Source: Neisseria weaveri
Lineage (GTDB): Bacteria; Pseudomonadota; Gammaproteobacteria; Burkholderiales; Neisseriaceae
Length of the DNA stretch: 64,000 bases
Assembly (NCBI RefSeq): GCF_900638685.1
Contig: NZ_LR134533.1
Span: 372,001-436,000, forward strand
Direction: 5' to 3'
Notes under the pieces: generated by a model
Told to the model about the DNA's origin: nothing
The model's database searches: none
What the model saw: only the letters and a program-made list of their open reading frames with translations
Shown: positions 21,144 through 30,816 of the stretch, one piece after another
Numbering within the stretch: position 1 is the first letter of the stretch
Layout: each line of letters starts with the position of its first letter
Program-made: the position numbers and the translations under genes

Positions 21144-22177
21144 TGCTTACCGTAACCGATCTCAATTTATCTTATCCGCCCAAAACCGTGCTCAACCGCT
21201 TCAGCCTGCATGTTGAAGCCGACGAAATCATCTGCCTGCTCGGTCAGTCCGGTTGCGGAAAAACCACCGCCCTGCGCACCATTGCCGGATTCGAGCAGCC
21301 CGAAAACGGCAGCATCGCATTCAACGGCCAAACCCTGTTTGACAGCCACACTTACATTCCGGCACACAAGCGCGAAATCGGTATGGTTTTCCAAGATTAC
21401 GCCCTATTCCCTCATCTTTCCGCAGCCGAAAACATTGCTTTCGGCCTGCAAAAGTCAGGCAAAGAAGCCAAGCAGAAGCGGATAAAAGAAATGCTGGCTT
21501 TAATAGATATGACCGATTATGCCGACCGCTATCCGCACCAGCTTTCAGGCGGCCAGCAACAGCGTATCGCTTTGGCGCGCGCCCTCGCTCCCAGCCCGAA
21601 ACTGATTCTTTTGGACGAACCGTTTTCCAATCTTGATGCCGACCTGCGTACCCGTTTGTCGAAAGACATCCGCCATATGCTGAAGCAAACCCACACCGCG
21701 GCCATCTTGGTAACGCACGACCGTCAAGAAGCATTTACCATGGCCGACAAAGTAGGCATGATGGTCGAAGGCCGTCTGAAACAATTCGACACACCGCGCC
21801 AAATCTACCACGCACCGGCAGACGAATACATTGCCTCATTCTGTGATGCCGGCTCTATCATCAGCGGCCGCATCGTATCGCCCATGCAAATCGGAACCGC
21901 CTTAGGCATAATCGACTTAACCGCTCCTTGCAGCTACCCTGCCGGCCAATCTATTAAAATCCTTCTGAGAAACAACAATATCGTCCACAATCCTCAAGCC
22001 GCGGTACAAGCAACCGTAGCCGAACAGAATTTCCGCGGCTGCCATACGGTATACACATTGCAGTTGGATAACGGCGAAACCGTTGCACTGGAAACCGACA
22101 GCTTTCAAAATTTCCCCATCGGCACACGCCTGCCCGTGCAAGTCCGGCCTGAAAACTTGGTGCTGTTTCCTGCCTAA
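21143..22177 (+). CDS. fbpC: iron(III) ABC transporter ATP-binding protein
   Basis: A 344-residue ATPase: Walker [10 protein letters not shown] near residue 38, Q-loop [10 protein letters not shown], signature LSGGQQQR, Walker B LILLDEP and the switch histidine in LVTHDRQEA. The C-terminal 100 residues form the TOBE-like regulatory domain usual in FbpC/MalK relatives. The ATG at 21143 overlaps the permease stop (TAATG); the frame is open upstream but that part lies over the permease. A DUS at 21767 encodes GRLKQF. A DUS-pair hairpin ends the unit. Confidence 0.93.
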   Translation: MLTVTDLNLSYPPKTVLNRFSLHVEADEIICLLGQSGCGKTTALRTIAGFEQPENGSIAFNGQTLFDSHTYIPAHKREIGMVFQDYALFPHLSAAENIAFGLQKSGKEAKQKRIKEMLALIDMTDYADRYPHQLSGGQQQRIALARALAPSPKLILLDEPFSNLDADLRTRLSKDIRHMLKQTHTAAILVTHDRQEAFTMADKVGMMVEGRLKQFDTPRQIYHAPADEYIASFCDAGSIISGRIVSPMQIGTALGIIDLTAPCSYPAGQSIKILLRNNNIVHNPQAAVQATVAEQNFRGCHTVYTLQLDNGETVALETDSFQNFPIGTRLPVQVRPENLVLFPA

Positions 22178-22229
22178 ACCGAATACATTGCGTTACGGCA
22201 TACCTATCCGAAGGAAAAACCACACATCA

Positions 22230-22260
22230 AAAGGCCGTCTGAAATTTTCAGACGGCCTTT
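22230..22260 (+). terminator. DUS-pair terminator after fbpC
   Basis: AAAGGCCGTCTGAAA and TTTCAGACGGCCTTT form a 15-bp stem with a one-base loop and a short T run. Confidence 0.85.
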
Positions 22261-22432
22261 CCCAATGCAAACTTATCCATACGCACTTTTCTACCCAAGC
22301 CCAACACATAACAGATAAAGTAAGAAAATTCCAACCCTGCATACAGGTTTGACACTTAATCCGCCGAAGCCCTATCTCACTGTGCATACGCCCACATAAC
22401 CTATCCAAAATAACAATCCGTTAAAAAACAAA

Positions 22433-22458
22433 AGGCCGTCTGAAAATTCAGACGGCCT
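22433..22458 (-). terminator. DUS-pair terminator after ileS
   Basis: AGGCCGTCTGAA and TTCAGACGGCCT pair over 12 bp, 20 bases past the ileS stop; on the minus strand the stem is followed by TTTTGTTTTTT. Confidence 0.85.
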
Positions 22459-22478
22459 CTCAAACATTCATTCAATGC

Positions 22479-25259
22479 TTATGCATAATAACGCTCTTCA
22501 CCCGCTCCGCTTACGTTGTCGGCACAACGCTTACAAATGGTCGGATGTTGGGCAACCGCACCGATATCGTCGGTGTAATGCCAGCAGCGTTCACACTTCT
22601 GACCATTGCTTACTTGGGCAGTTACAGACAATTCGTCGCCTTTAGCCACTTCCACACCGGACACCAGCAGCACAAAGCGCAGCTCATCACCCAAAGCTTT
22701 CAAGTAACCGGCCGTTTCTTCCGGCGCAACAATCTTCACCTCTGCCTGCAAAGAAGAACCGACGGTTTTATCCGTACGCAGCGGTTCGATGGCAGCTGTT
22801 ACCGCTTCGCGAACCGAACGCACCACCTGCCATTTTTTCAGCAGCTCGGCTTCACTCTTCTCGTTGATATTCGGGAATTCGTGCCAAGTATGGAACAATA
22901 CGCTGTCTTCCTCACCGCCGCCGATAATGTCCCAAGCTTCTTCCGCCGTGAAGCACAGAATCGGAGAAATCATCAATACCAAACTGCGGGTAATGTGATA
23001 CAAAGCCGTTTGTGCGCTGCGACGGGCATGACTGTCGGTTTTAGTGGTATACAGACGGTCTTTCAACACGTCCAAATAGAACGCGCCCAACTCTTCGGAA
23101 CAGAAATTCACAATGTCTTTTACCGCAAAGTGGAACGCATAGCGCGGATAATAATCACCGGCCAAACGCTCTTGCAGCTGACGGGTCAGAACCATAGCAT
23201 AACGGTCCAACTCAACCATCTGGTCTTGAGGAACGGCATGCTCGATCGGGCGGAAATCGCTCAAGTTCGCAAACAGGAAGCTCAAGGTATTGCGGATACG
23301 GCGGTAGCTCTCGGTTACCCGTTTCAAAATTTCTTTGGAAATTGCCAATTCGCCGCTATAGTCGGTCGAAGCCGTCCACAAACGCAGAATATCGGCACCG
23401 AATTCGTTGTAAACCTCTTGCGGCGCAACCACATTACCCAAAGATTTGGACATCTTGCGGCCGTTTTGATCCACCACGAAACCGTGGGTCAGCAATTGTT
23501 TGTACGGCGCACGCCCCATAGCCGAACAGCCGGTCAGCATGGAAGACTGGAACCAACCGCGGTGTTGGTCGCTGCCTTCCAAATACAGGTCGGCAGGCCA
23601 TGCCAATTCTTCGCGCTGTTTCAAAACCGAAAAATGGGTAGAGCCGGAATCGAACCACACATCCATAGTGTCGGACAGTTTTTCGTAGTCTTTAGCCTCT
23701 TCACCCAACAACTCTTCGGCTTTCAGCTCAAACCAGGCTTCGATCCCTTTTTGTTCGATGCGCTTGGCCACTTCTTCCAGCAGCTCTGCCGAACGCGGAT
23801 GCAGTTCGCCGGTTTCTTTATGAATAAAGAACGTCATCGGCGTACCCCAGTTGCGTTGGCGCGATACACACCAATCCGGGCGGCCTTCAATCATCGCCTC
23901 CAAACGCGCACGGCCCCAAGCCGGGAAGAATTCGGTATCGTCTACCGCTTTCATCGCATTGTTGCGCAGGGTTTTACCGTCCGCACCGGGCTTGTCCATA
24001 CCGATAAACCATTGGCCGGTCGCACGGTAAATCAACGGTGTTTTATGACGCCAGCAATGCGCATAACTGTGCTCGATTTTGGTGTTCGACAGCAGACGGC
24101 CTTCCTCTTCCAACCATTCCAAAATCACAGGATTGGCGTCCCATACCGTCAAACCGGCAACGCGCGGTACATCGCTGCGGTAGCGGCCTTCACCATTAAC
24201 CGGGTTGTCCAACTCGATGCCGTATTTAATGCAAACGAAATAGTCTTCCAAACCGTGTGCCGGCGCGGTGTGTACCAAACCGGTACCGGCATCGGTAGTA
24301 ACGTGCTCGCCGACCAAAACAGGAATATCCCGATCCAGGAAAGGATGCTGCAAATGCAGGTTTTCCAGTTTCGCGCCGGTGGTTTCGGCCAATACTGTCG
24401 TATTTTCAAAGCCGTAACGCTTCATGGCCTCTTCAGCCAAATCTTTCGCCAAAACCAACTTGCCTTTAGGCGTATCGATCAATTGATACACCACATCCGC
24501 ACCCACACTCATCGCTTGGCTGGCCGGCAGCGTCCAAGGCGTGGTTGTCCAAATCACACCGAAAGCCGCACCCTCAATTTCATTCAAACCGAAAGCCTGA
24601 GCCAAAGCGGCGTTGTTTTTGAAAGGATAAGCAACATCAATCGCCGGTGAAACCTTATCCTTATACTCCACTTCCGCTTCCGCCAAAGACGAGCCGCAAT
24701 CCAAGCAGAATTGAACCGGCTTTTCGCCGCGATACAGATAGCCCGCTTTATAAATTTCGCCCAAAGCACGAACGGTATCCGCTTCGGTTTTATAGTTCAT
24801 GGTCAGATAAGGATTATCCCAATCGCCCATCACGCCCAAACGGATAAAGTCTTTTTTCTGACGCGCAATCTGCTCGGTGGCATAAGCACGGCACAATTCA
24901 CGGAACTTCGCCGCCGGAATGTCTTTACCATGCAGCTTTTCCACCATCAGCTCAATCGGCAGGCCGTGGCAGTCCCAACCCGGCACATAAGGCGCATCGA
25001 AGCCGGCCAATGTTTTACTGCGGACAATAATGTCTTTCAGAATTTTATTGGCAGCATGACCGATATGGATATCGCCGTTGGCATAAGGAGGGCCGTCGTG
25101 CAGAATGAATTTAGGACGGCCTTTGGCGATTTCGCGCAGTTTTTGGTAGCGTTTTTGCTCATACCAGCTTTTTAGCCAACCGCCCTCGCGCTTGGCCAGA
25201 TTGCCGCGCATTGGAAACGGACTTTCAAGCAAGTTTACGGTTTTGCTGTAATCGGTCAT
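22479..25259 (-). CDS. ileS: isoleucine--tRNA ligase
   Basis: IleRS charges tRNA-Ile and edits valine. Started at the ATG at 25259 ([20 protein letters not shown]) it has 926 residues; an upstream in-frame ATG at 25289 adds ten poorly conserved residues. Motifs: HIGH as [11 protein letters not shown] near residue 60, the CP1 editing domain in the middle, KMSKS as [10 protein letters not shown] near residue 610, and a C-terminal zinc site CERCW with CKRC, which marks the typical proteobacterial mupirocin-sensitive type by architecture. It is a single-gene unit with a DUS in the upstream region (25293). Confidence 0.97.
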   Translation of the reverse strand: MTDYSKTVNLLESPFPMRGNLAKREGGWLKSWYEQKRYQKLREIAKGRPKFILHDGPPYANGDIHIGHAANKILKDIIVRSKTLAGFDAPYVPGWDCHGLPIELMVEKLHGKDIPAAKFRELCRAYATEQIARQKKDFIRLGVMGDWDNPYLTMNYKTEADTVRALGEIYKAGYLYRGEKPVQFCLDCGSSLAEAEVEYKDKVSPAIDVAYPFKNNAALAQAFGLNEIEGAAFGVIWTTTPWTLPASQAMSVGADVVYQLIDTPKGKLVLAKDLAEEAMKRYGFENTTVLAETTGAKLENLHLQHPFLDRDIPVLVGEHVTTDAGTGLVHTAPAHGLEDYFVCIKYGIELDNPVNGEGRYRSDVPRVAGLTVWDANPVILEWLEEEGRLLSNTKIEHSYAHCWRHKTPLIYRATGQWFIGMDKPGADGKTLRNNAMKAVDDTEFFPAWGRARLEAMIEGRPDWCVSRQRNWGTPMTFFIHKETGELHPRSAELLEEVAKRIEQKGIEAWFELKAEELLGEEAKDYEKLSDTMDVWFDSGSTHFSVLKQREELAWPADLYLEGSDQHRGWFQSSMLTGCSAMGRAPYKQLLTHGFVVDQNGRKMSKSLGNVVAPQEVYNEFGADILRLWTASTDYSGELAISKEILKRVTESYRRIRNTLSFLFANLSDFRPIEHAVPQDQMVELDRYAMVLTRQLQERLAGDYYPRYAFHFAVKDIVNFCSEELGAFYLDVLKDRLYTTKTDSHARRSAQTALYHITRSLVLMISPILCFTAEEAWDIIGGGEEDSVLFHTWHEFPNINEKSEAELLKKWQVVRSVREAVTAAIEPLRTDKTVGSSLQAEVKIVAPEETAGYLKALGDELRFVLLVSGVEVAKGDELSVTAQVSNGQKCERCWHYTDDIGAVAQHPTICKRCADNVSGAGEERYYA

Positions 25260-25490
25260 GTTGGTTCTCGTGTCATTTTGGTAAAACAATATTTTCAGAC
25301 GGCCTCACGGCTGATAAATCCAATGAAAAAGCCGCCATTTGAAATCGATAAAATAGTGTTGCGTATTGTAACGGAATTGTGTTGTTTTTTTAAGCTATTT
25401 CCCAACAGCCCGCCCGAAATCCCTTTCACGCTTCAGCAAACCGGAATCGGCATACGGCAAAACATCAAAACACACCGACTTTTATTCATT

Positions 25491-25531
25491 AAAAAAACCG
25501 GATGCGGTATATCGGAAAACCGCACCCGGCT
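25491..25531 (-). terminator. terminator after the YidB-like gene
   Basis: On the minus strand CCGGGTGCGGT and ACCGCATCCGG pair over 11 bp with one mismatch, followed by TTTTTTT. The rest of 25260-25544 shows no gene. Confidence 0.85.
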
Positions 25532-25544
25532 TTGAAGACAAACC

Positions 25545-25958
25545 TTATTTCATCAGATTTTTCAACACCAGCGCCGCCAAATCGTCCAAACCGAAACCAT
25601 CGGCATCTTCAGCCGAACCGTTCGGCGTCGCGCTGTCTACGAAATTCGGCAGGTATTGGGCCAACAAATCGCCCGCCTGCTGACCGTCCATGCCGAATTT
25701 GGAAGCAATCTGACTGATCAAATCGCTGCCCAAAGCCGACTGCAACTCATTGCCTGAAACGCTTTGGTTCGCACCGCTGGAAATCCAGCTTTGCAGCGCC
25801 GCAGCCAAACCGCCCTGCTGCAGCATATTGATCAGGCTGCCCAAGCCGCCGCTTTTTTGAACCAAATCCAAAACCATTTGAATAGCAGTATTCTGACTGT
25901 TGTTACCGCCGCTCAAAGCCGACACAGCCGCACCCAACAAATTATCCATCAAAGCCAT
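25545..25958 (-). CDS. YidB family protein (DUF937)
   Basis: A 137-residue, glycine- and glutamine-rich protein: MALMDNLLGAAVSALSGG, then GGLGSLINMLQQGGLAAALQ and a C-terminal GMDGQQAGDLLAQYLPNFVD. This is the DUF937/YidB pattern, small helical proteins of unknown function. No signal peptide is seen. AAAGGAAAAATT before the ATG serves as ribosome site. It is followed upstream by the large DUS array, which therefore lies in its promoter region. Confidence 0.85.
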   Translation of the reverse strand: MALMDNLLGAAVSALSGGNNSQNTAIQMVLDLVQKSGGLGSLINMLQQGGLAAALQSWISSGANQSVSGNELQSALGSDLISQIASKFGMDGQQAGDLLAQYLPNFVDSATPNGSAEDADGFGLDDLAALVLKNLMK

Positions 25959-26082
25959 AATTTTTCCTTTAATTTACGATTTATCCGACAAACGCCAGAC
26001 AATACAACAAATCGGCACCGCCACAAACCGTTTTTTAAACAATCTGGCCAAACCGTCAAATAAAACAACACTATTCTGTTTT

Positions 26083-26349
26083 TTCAGACGGCCTTATTTT
26101 TCAGACGGCCTTATTTTTCAGACGGCCTTATTTTTCAGACGGCCTTATTTTTCAGACGGCCTTATTTTTCAGACGGCCTTATTTTTCAGACGGCCTTATT
26201 TTTCAGACGGCCTTATTTTTCAGACGGCCTTATTTTTCAGACGGCCTTATTTTTCAGACGGCCTTATTTTTCAGACGGCCTTATTTTTCAGACGGCCTTA
26301 TTTTTCAGACGGCCTTATTTTTCAGACGGCCTTATTTTTCAGACGGCCT
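26083..26349. repeat. tandem array of 16 DNA uptake sequences, 17-bp period
   Basis: The 12-mer TTCAGACGGCCT (reverse of AGGCCGTCTGAA) begins at 26083 and recurs every 17 bases without a single error: C of CAGACGG at 26085, 26102, 26119 and so on to 26340, sixteen copies, each separated by TATTT. The last copy is also the left arm of a 26-bp hairpin. The array fills most of the 449-base gap between ruvX and the YidB-like gene. DUS are recognised by the minor pilin ComP during DNA uptake and usually occur singly or as inverted pairs; a head-to-tail array of this length is unusual and could vary in copy number by slippage. Confidence 0.97.
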
Positions 26350-26390
26350 GCAGGCAGTTATAAAAACTGCCTGCAGGCCGTCTGAAAAAT
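26334..26390 (-). terminator. 26-bp perfect DUS hairpin after ruvX
   Basis: The arms 26334-26359 and 26365-26390 pair perfectly over 26 bp around the loop ATAAA. Each arm holds a DUS plus CTGCAGGCAGTT. It lies 18 bases past the ruvX stop and has a T run on either side, so it can terminate ruvX; its stem is about twice as long as the other DUS hairpins here. Confidence 0.9.
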
Positions 26391-26407
26391 CCGCCCACTG
26401 CTTACGT

Positions 26408-26866
26408 TTATTTCTCTTGTTTGCCGTCAAAAAATTCTGCGGCACCGCCGTCAAAAAAGCCCTGCAAAATCGCCTGTGCCGCCACTTGGTCAAGCACCTG
26501 CTTCTGCTTCCTTCCGAACACCTGCGCCTCGGCCAACAAGCTTTCCGCGTACAGCGACGACATCCGCTCGTCCACCCAAAACACGGGCAAACCGAAACGC
26601 CCGTTTAAACGCCGACCGAACTTTCTGCTCAAGCGCGTCAGCTCATGTTCCGCTCCGTCGGCATGAACCGGCAGGCCGACCACCAGCTGTACCGGCTGCC
26701 ATTCCTTAATCAGCTTGGCAATCGCTTCAAACTTGACGTCATTACCTTCACCTGAAACCGTCGCCAACGGGTGGGTAATCCCCAATTCGCCGTCTCCCTG
26801 CGCCACGCCGATACGCGCTTCGCCGAAATCAAATGCCAGCGTTGTTCCTTTCAACGGCTCAAGCAT
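26408..26866 (-). CDS. ruvX: Holliday junction resolvase-like / pre-16S rRNA nuclease YqgF
   Basis: YqgF-family RNase H-fold nuclease, in E. coli needed for 5' end maturation of 16S rRNA. The ATG at 26866 ([20 protein letters not shown]) gives 152 residues; a GTG four codons upstream is possible. Conserved sites are [13 protein letters not shown] with the first catalytic aspartate, [10 protein letters not shown] and FWVDERMSS, and the C-terminal [15 protein letters not shown] region. The start overlaps the algH stop by eight bases, the common algH(yqgE)-ruvX coupling. Confidence 0.93.
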   Translation of the reverse strand: MLEPLKGTTLAFDFGEARIGVAQGDGELGITHPLATVSGEGNDVKFEAIAKLIKEWQPVQLVVGLPVHADGAEHELTRLSRKFGRRLNGRFGLPVFWVDERMSSLYAESLLAEAQVFGRKQKQVLDQVAAQAILQGFFDGGAAEFFDGKQEK

Positions 26867-27407
26867 GGCCTGCCTCACGCATCAGGCTTTCCGAGCCGAC
26901 GCCCAGTTTCGCCAACGCCGCACCGTATTTCTTGGCATACGGCAAATCAAACACAATGTATTCGTCCGCCGGCACGGTCAGCCAGGTATTTTCGCCCAAT
27001 TCGCGCTCCAGCTGCCCTGCGGTCCAGCTGGCATAGCCGATACTGATCATGGCTTTGTCCACCGTTTCTCCGTTGGCCAAACTCTCGATGATGTCGCGCG
27101 AAGTCGTCAAAGCCGTATTGTCGTTTACCACCAAGCTGCTTTGCCAATTGCCGACGGGACGGTGTAAAACATATCCTCTGTCGAGCTGAACCGGACCGCC
27201 TATCATCACCGGATCATCTTCAAACCGCTCCGGCAGGTTCACATCTACCGCACCGAACACCACACCCATTTTCAAAGGCGACGGCTTATTGATCACAAGG
27301 CCGACTGCACCGTCGGCATTATGCTCGCAAATATAAACTACGCTTTTCTCGAAAAAAGGATCGTCTACATCAGGCATGGCCAGCAATAAATGGTTTGTCA
27401 AATCCAT
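26859..27407 (-). CDS. algH: YqgE/AlgH family protein (UPF0301)
   Basis: A 182-residue cytoplasmic protein beginning [20 protein letters not shown] and containing [18 protein letters not shown] and [22 protein letters not shown] blocks typical of UPF0301. The name AlgH comes from an alginate regulation phenotype in Pseudomonas; the biochemical role is unsettled. It is translationally coupled to ruvX. The 281-base gap upstream holds a promoter for the divergent envC-like gene and otherwise no gene. Confidence 0.93.
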   Translation of the reverse strand: MDLTNHLLLAMPDVDDPFFEKSVVYICEHNADGAVGLVINKPSPLKMGVVFGAVDVNLPERFEDDPVMIGGPVQLDRGYVLHRPVGNWQSSLVVNDNTALTTSRDIIESLANGETVDKAMISIGYASWTAGQLERELGENTWLTVPADEYIVFDLPYAKKYGAALAKLGVGSESLMREAGHA

Positions 27408-27624
27408 ATAAACAGTCTCTTAACCAATCCAACACAATCAAACCGCAGACCAAACGTCCCGGCAGTCCAGGCTTTAACGGTTGCAAAAATTCCAAAGCAA
27501 TATCTAATTTTACCCTGCTTCCGGCCTTTCCCATAGACAATCCGTCAAAAATAAAGCACCCCCGCACTTAATTAATCAGGTAAGTAACAAGAAACATGTT
27601 GATTTTAAAAGAACAAGTCCGTTA

Positions 27625-27654
27625 TTTTCAGACAGCCGCCCAATCCAGTATAAT
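27625..27654 (+). promoter_or_regulatory. promoter candidate for the EnvC-like gene
   Basis: TATAAT at 27649-27654 with TTTTCA 18 bases upstream at 27625-27630, 35 bases before the start codon. The -35 area overlaps a one-base-changed DUS (TTCAGACAGCC). Confidence 0.5.
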
Positions 27655-27688
27655 CCGCTTTACTGTTCCCTATTAAAAACACCTTGAA

Positions 27689-29020
27689 ATGATACCTTTA
27701 AAGCCACTGCTGATAACCCTCCTGCTCGGCCTCGCCCATACCGCGGCCGCCAATCCCGGCAATTCAGCCGAAATTTCCGACGACTTGAAGGAAATCAAAC
27801 AAGCCATCCAATCCGCACAAAACGATCTGCAGCAAAAACAAAGCGCGCAGAAAAGCACGCGCGCCAACCTCAACCGTACACAATCCGCCCTCAAGCAGGC
27901 AAAACAAGAACTCGACAATATCAACCGCCGCCAACGCGACGCTTGGGCCAAACTGCAAAAACTGCAAAACGAATTAGGCCGTCTGAAAACCGAAACCGCC
28001 GCCACCAAAGCCCAAATCGCACGCTTATTGGCAGGCAACTATAAAAACCGCCAACCCAACGCCGTTATGCTGTTTTTAAAAAATGCCGAGCCCGGACAAA
28101 AAAACCGCTATCTCGAATACAGCCGCCACATCAACGCGGCCAATGAAAAAGTCATCAACAGCCTGATTCAGCAGCAAGAAGAGCTGGACAGACAGGAAAA
28201 AGCCATTGATGCCGAACTAGCGCGCCTCAACCAAATCAAACAACAAAAACAAGCGGCCTTGAAAAAACTCGGTCAAGCCAATTCGTCAGCCTTAGCCGAA
28301 AGCAACCGTCTTTCCGCACAAATCGACAAACAAACGCGCCAGCTTGCCAACCTGCGCGAAAACGAACAAAAACTAAACCGCCTACTGGCTGAAATTGCCC
28401 GCAAAAACGAAGAAAAACGCAAAAAAGCCGCCATCGAACGTAAAAAAGCAGCGGAAGCCCGCCTGGCCGCAGCCAAAGCACAAAAAGAATCCGGCAAAAA
28501 AACCAACAAAAACGAAGCCCGTAAACAAGACAAACCCACCAAACAGACCGCCACGGCACAACGCCGTCCGAAATCCACACTGACCGCCGAAGACATGGCC
28601 CTGCAAGCACCTTCTGCCGACACCCAAAACAGAAACAGTTTCGGCAATATGCAAGGCCGTCTGAAACGTCCGGTCGGCGGCAGCATTACCGGCAGGTTCG
28701 GCCAACCCCGCCCAAGCGGCGGCACTTGGCGCGGCACATTCTTTTCTACCGCGCCCACCGGCGTACGCAGCATCGCAGACGGCAACGTTGCCTACACCAC
28801 CCATTTGGGCGGCTACGGCAACGTGGTCATCATTGATCACGGCGATACTTACATGAGCGTTTACGCAGGGCTGAACAGCATCAACGTCAGCAACGGCAGC
28901 CGCGTCAAAGCCGGCCAAACACTCGGCACCAGCGGCAGCCTGCCCGGCGGCGAACAAGGCCTGTATCTCGAAATCCGTTACCGCAACCAAGCACTCAACC
29001 CCTTGTCTTGGATACTGTAA
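27689..29020 (+). CDS. EnvC/NlpD-type murein hydrolase activator (LytM domain, coiled coil)
   Basis: A 443-residue periplasmic protein: signal peptide (MIPLKPLLITLLLGLAHTAA), a long coiled coil (about 28-260) rich in Gln, Lys and Ala, a lysine/alanine-rich linker (about 235-300), and a C-terminal LytM/M23 domain (about 325-443). The M23 metal ligands are replaced: the first motif reads WRGTFFSTA instead of HxGxD and the terminal HxH place reads LYLEIRY. That is the degenerate state of EnvC-like activators, which open the active sites of AmiC-type amidases rather than cut peptidoglycan. Two DUS copies are in frame (GRLKT, GRLKR). The ctpA protease follows 153 bases later, a common pairing. Confidence 0.92.
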   Translation: MIPLKPLLITLLLGLAHTAAANPGNSAEISDDLKEIKQAIQSAQNDLQQKQSAQKSTRANLNRTQSALKQAKQELDNINRRQRDAWAKLQKLQNELGRLKTETAATKAQIARLLAGNYKNRQPNAVMLFLKNAEPGQKNRYLEYSRHINAANEKVINSLIQQQEELDRQEKAIDAELARLNQIKQQKQAALKKLGQANSSALAESNRLSAQIDKQTRQLANLRENEQKLNRLLAEIARKNEEKRKKAAIERKKAAEARLAAAKAQKESGKKTNKNEARKQDKPTKQTATAQRRPKSTLTAEDMALQAPSADTQNRNSFGNMQGRLKRPVGGSITGRFGQPRPSGGTWRGTFFSTAPTGVRSIADGNVAYTTHLGGYGNVVIIDHGDTYMSVYAGLNSINVSNGSRVKAGQTLGTSGSLPGGEQGLYLEIRYRNQALNPLSWIL

Positions 29021-29173
29021 CCGTTTTTCAGACGGCCCCCAGCCTTAAAACGCACGACATTAACACTTTTTTAAACAGGCAGCCTTGCCCGTACCGCACA
29101 AATCACATAAAGTTGGACAAAATCAAAATCAGAGCGGCACGCATCTGAAACCTAGAAAGAGAAAGCAGACACA

Positions 29174-30655
29174 ATGGCAAACTCCACTTTGAAAAAAATC
29201 GCCCTTTACACATTAGGCGCATTCAGCGGAATCGTCCTTACCGTAAGCGTTCAGAGTTACGCATCAAACAAGAGCGGCAATGAAGCCCTGCCCGTGCAGT
29301 CCATCCGCACCATGGCCGAAGTTTACGGGCAAATCAAAGCCAACTATTACCAAGACAAAGCAGACACAGAGTTGCTTGAAGGCGCAATGAAAGGCATGGT
29401 CAGCGGCTTGGATCCCCATTCCGAATACATGACCAAAAAAGACTATGCCGACCTGAAAGAATCCACCAGCGGCGAATTCGGCGGCCTGGGCATGGAAATC
29501 GGCTCCGAAGACGGCTTTGTCAAAGTCATCGCACCGATTGAAGATACGCCGGCCGAACGCGCAGGCGTAAAAAGCGGTGACTTTATCGTTAAAATCAACG
29601 GCGTTTCCACACGCGGCATGACTGTACACGAAGCCGTAAAAAAAATGCGTGGCAAACCCGGCACCGACATTACCCTGACCTTATCGAGAAAAAATGCCGA
29701 CAAACCGATTACGGTTAAACTGACCCGTGCCATCATCAAAGTGAAGAGCGTCCGCCACCACCTGCTCGAACCCGGCTACGGCTACATCCGCATCAGCCAA
29801 TTCCAAGAGCGCACCGTTCAGGCCTTAAACGACTCGGCGAAAGCTTTGGTTAAAGAAAACAAAGCGCCGCTGCAAGGTTTGGTGCTTGACCTTCGCGACG
29901 ACCCCGGCGGCCTGCTCAACGGCGCCGTCGGCGTTTCCTCTGCCTTCCTGCCGCACAACGTACCGGTAGTCAGCACCAAAGGCCGCGACGGCAAAGACGG
30001 GATGAGCCTGAACGCCACACCTGAAGACTATATGCTTTCGCACGGCAACGACCCGCTCAAAGGCCTGCCTGCCGAACTCAAAACCATTCCTTTAACCGTA
30101 TTGATCAATTCGGGTTCGGCCTCGGCTTCCGAAATCGTCGCCGGCGCACTGCAAGATCACAAACGCGCAGTCATTGTCGGCACACAAAGCTTCGGCAAAG
30201 GCTCGGTTCAAACCGTATTGCCACTGTCCAACGGCAGCGCCATCAAACTCACCACCGCCCTGTACTACACGCCCAAAGACCGCTCAATTCAAGCTCAAGG
30301 CATCGTACCGGACGTAGAAGTGAAAGACAAAGACCGTCTGTTTGAAAGCCGCGAAGCCGACCTCATCGGCCACATCGGCAATCCGCTCGGCGGCGAGGAA
30401 GTCAACGGCAATACCTTGATTGAAGATAAGCCGTCTGAAAATCAGGAAGCCGAAAAAGCCAAAGAACAAGCGGATAAAAACAAAAAACAAGACGATAAAG
30501 AAGACATTGCTTCACGCCGTATCCCGAATCCGGAAAAAGACGACCAACTGCGCAAAGCGCTGAATCTGGTTAAAACGCCGGACGATTGGAAAAAATCTTT
30601 GGGCTTGGCCGCCACCAAACCGGCACCGAAAAAAGACAAAGAAAAATCCGAGTAA
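29174..30655 (+). CDS. ctpA: S41 family C-terminal processing peptidase
   Basis: A 493-residue periplasmic protease with an N-terminal signal/anchor (about 1-31), a PDZ domain (about 95-180; GLGMEIGSEDGFVKV, GDFIVKINGV) and an S41 catalytic domain. The serine/lysine dyad is visible as NSGSASASEIVAG (Ser317 by spacing) and TQSFGKGSVQ (Lys342), 25 residues apart as in E. coli Prc. The C-terminal 100 residues are charged and lysine-rich, with a DUS (30431) coding KPSENQ. Such proteases trim or degrade envelope proteins including peptidoglycan hydrolases, which fits the upstream amidase activator. An AGAAAGAGAAAG purine run precedes the ATG. Confidence 0.95.
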   Translation: MANSTLKKIALYTLGAFSGIVLTVSVQSYASNKSGNEALPVQSIRTMAEVYGQIKANYYQDKADTELLEGAMKGMVSGLDPHSEYMTKKDYADLKESTSGEFGGLGMEIGSEDGFVKVIAPIEDTPAERAGVKSGDFIVKINGVSTRGMTVHEAVKKMRGKPGTDITLTLSRKNADKPITVKLTRAIIKVKSVRHHLLEPGYGYIRISQFQERTVQALNDSAKALVKENKAPLQGLVLDLRDDPGGLLNGAVGVSSAFLPHNVPVVSTKGRDGKDGMSLNATPEDYMLSHGNDPLKGLPAELKTIPLTVLINSGSASASEIVAGALQDHKRAVIVGTQSFGKGSVQTVLPLSNGSAIKLTTALYYTPKDRSIQAQGIVPDVEVKDKDRLFESREADLIGHIGNPLGGEEVNGNTLIEDKPSENQEAEKAKEQADKNKKQDDKEDIASRRIPNPEKDDQLRKALNLVKTPDDWKKSLGLAATKPAPKKDKEKSE

Positions 30656-30702
30656 TCCAAGAGTAATAAAATAAGCAAACCCGCGCTTCGGGTTTCAGCC
30701 GA

Positions 30703-30736
30703 ATATTGCACAGCCGGTCTTCCTGCTGTGCAATAT
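30703..30736. repeat. 12-bp perfect inverted repeat between ctpA and purN
   Basis: ATATTGCACAGC and GCTGTGCAATAT face each other over a 10-base loop. A second small hairpin (AAACCCG/CGGGTTT, 30677-30695) precedes it. Neither has a proper T run, so this may be a terminator without tail, an mRNA-stabilising hairpin or an operator. Confidence 0.6.
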
Positions 30737-30816
30737 GCAATCTGAAACAAGCTTTGCCGAACGGATTCCGGCTGCTTTAAAAACCCGTTTTTATTAACCT
30801 ACCCCGTCAAACCATC

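Noticed and set aside
22545..24650. 701-codon open frame antisense to ileS
   Set aside because: The minus strand encodes an unmistakable IleRS with HIGH and KMSKS motifs; the antisense frame has no family resemblance and arises from codon bias.
25900..26385. Open reading frame encoding a 17-residue repeat (FFRRPYFSDGLIFQTAL)
   Set aside because: It is the translation of the DUS array in which all three phases lack stops; it overlaps the YidB-like gene antisense at its start, has no ribosome site and no coding bias.
26083..26390. CRISPR-like array
   Set aside because: The unit is 17 bp with a constant 5-base spacer identical in all copies; there are no unique spacers and no cas genes.
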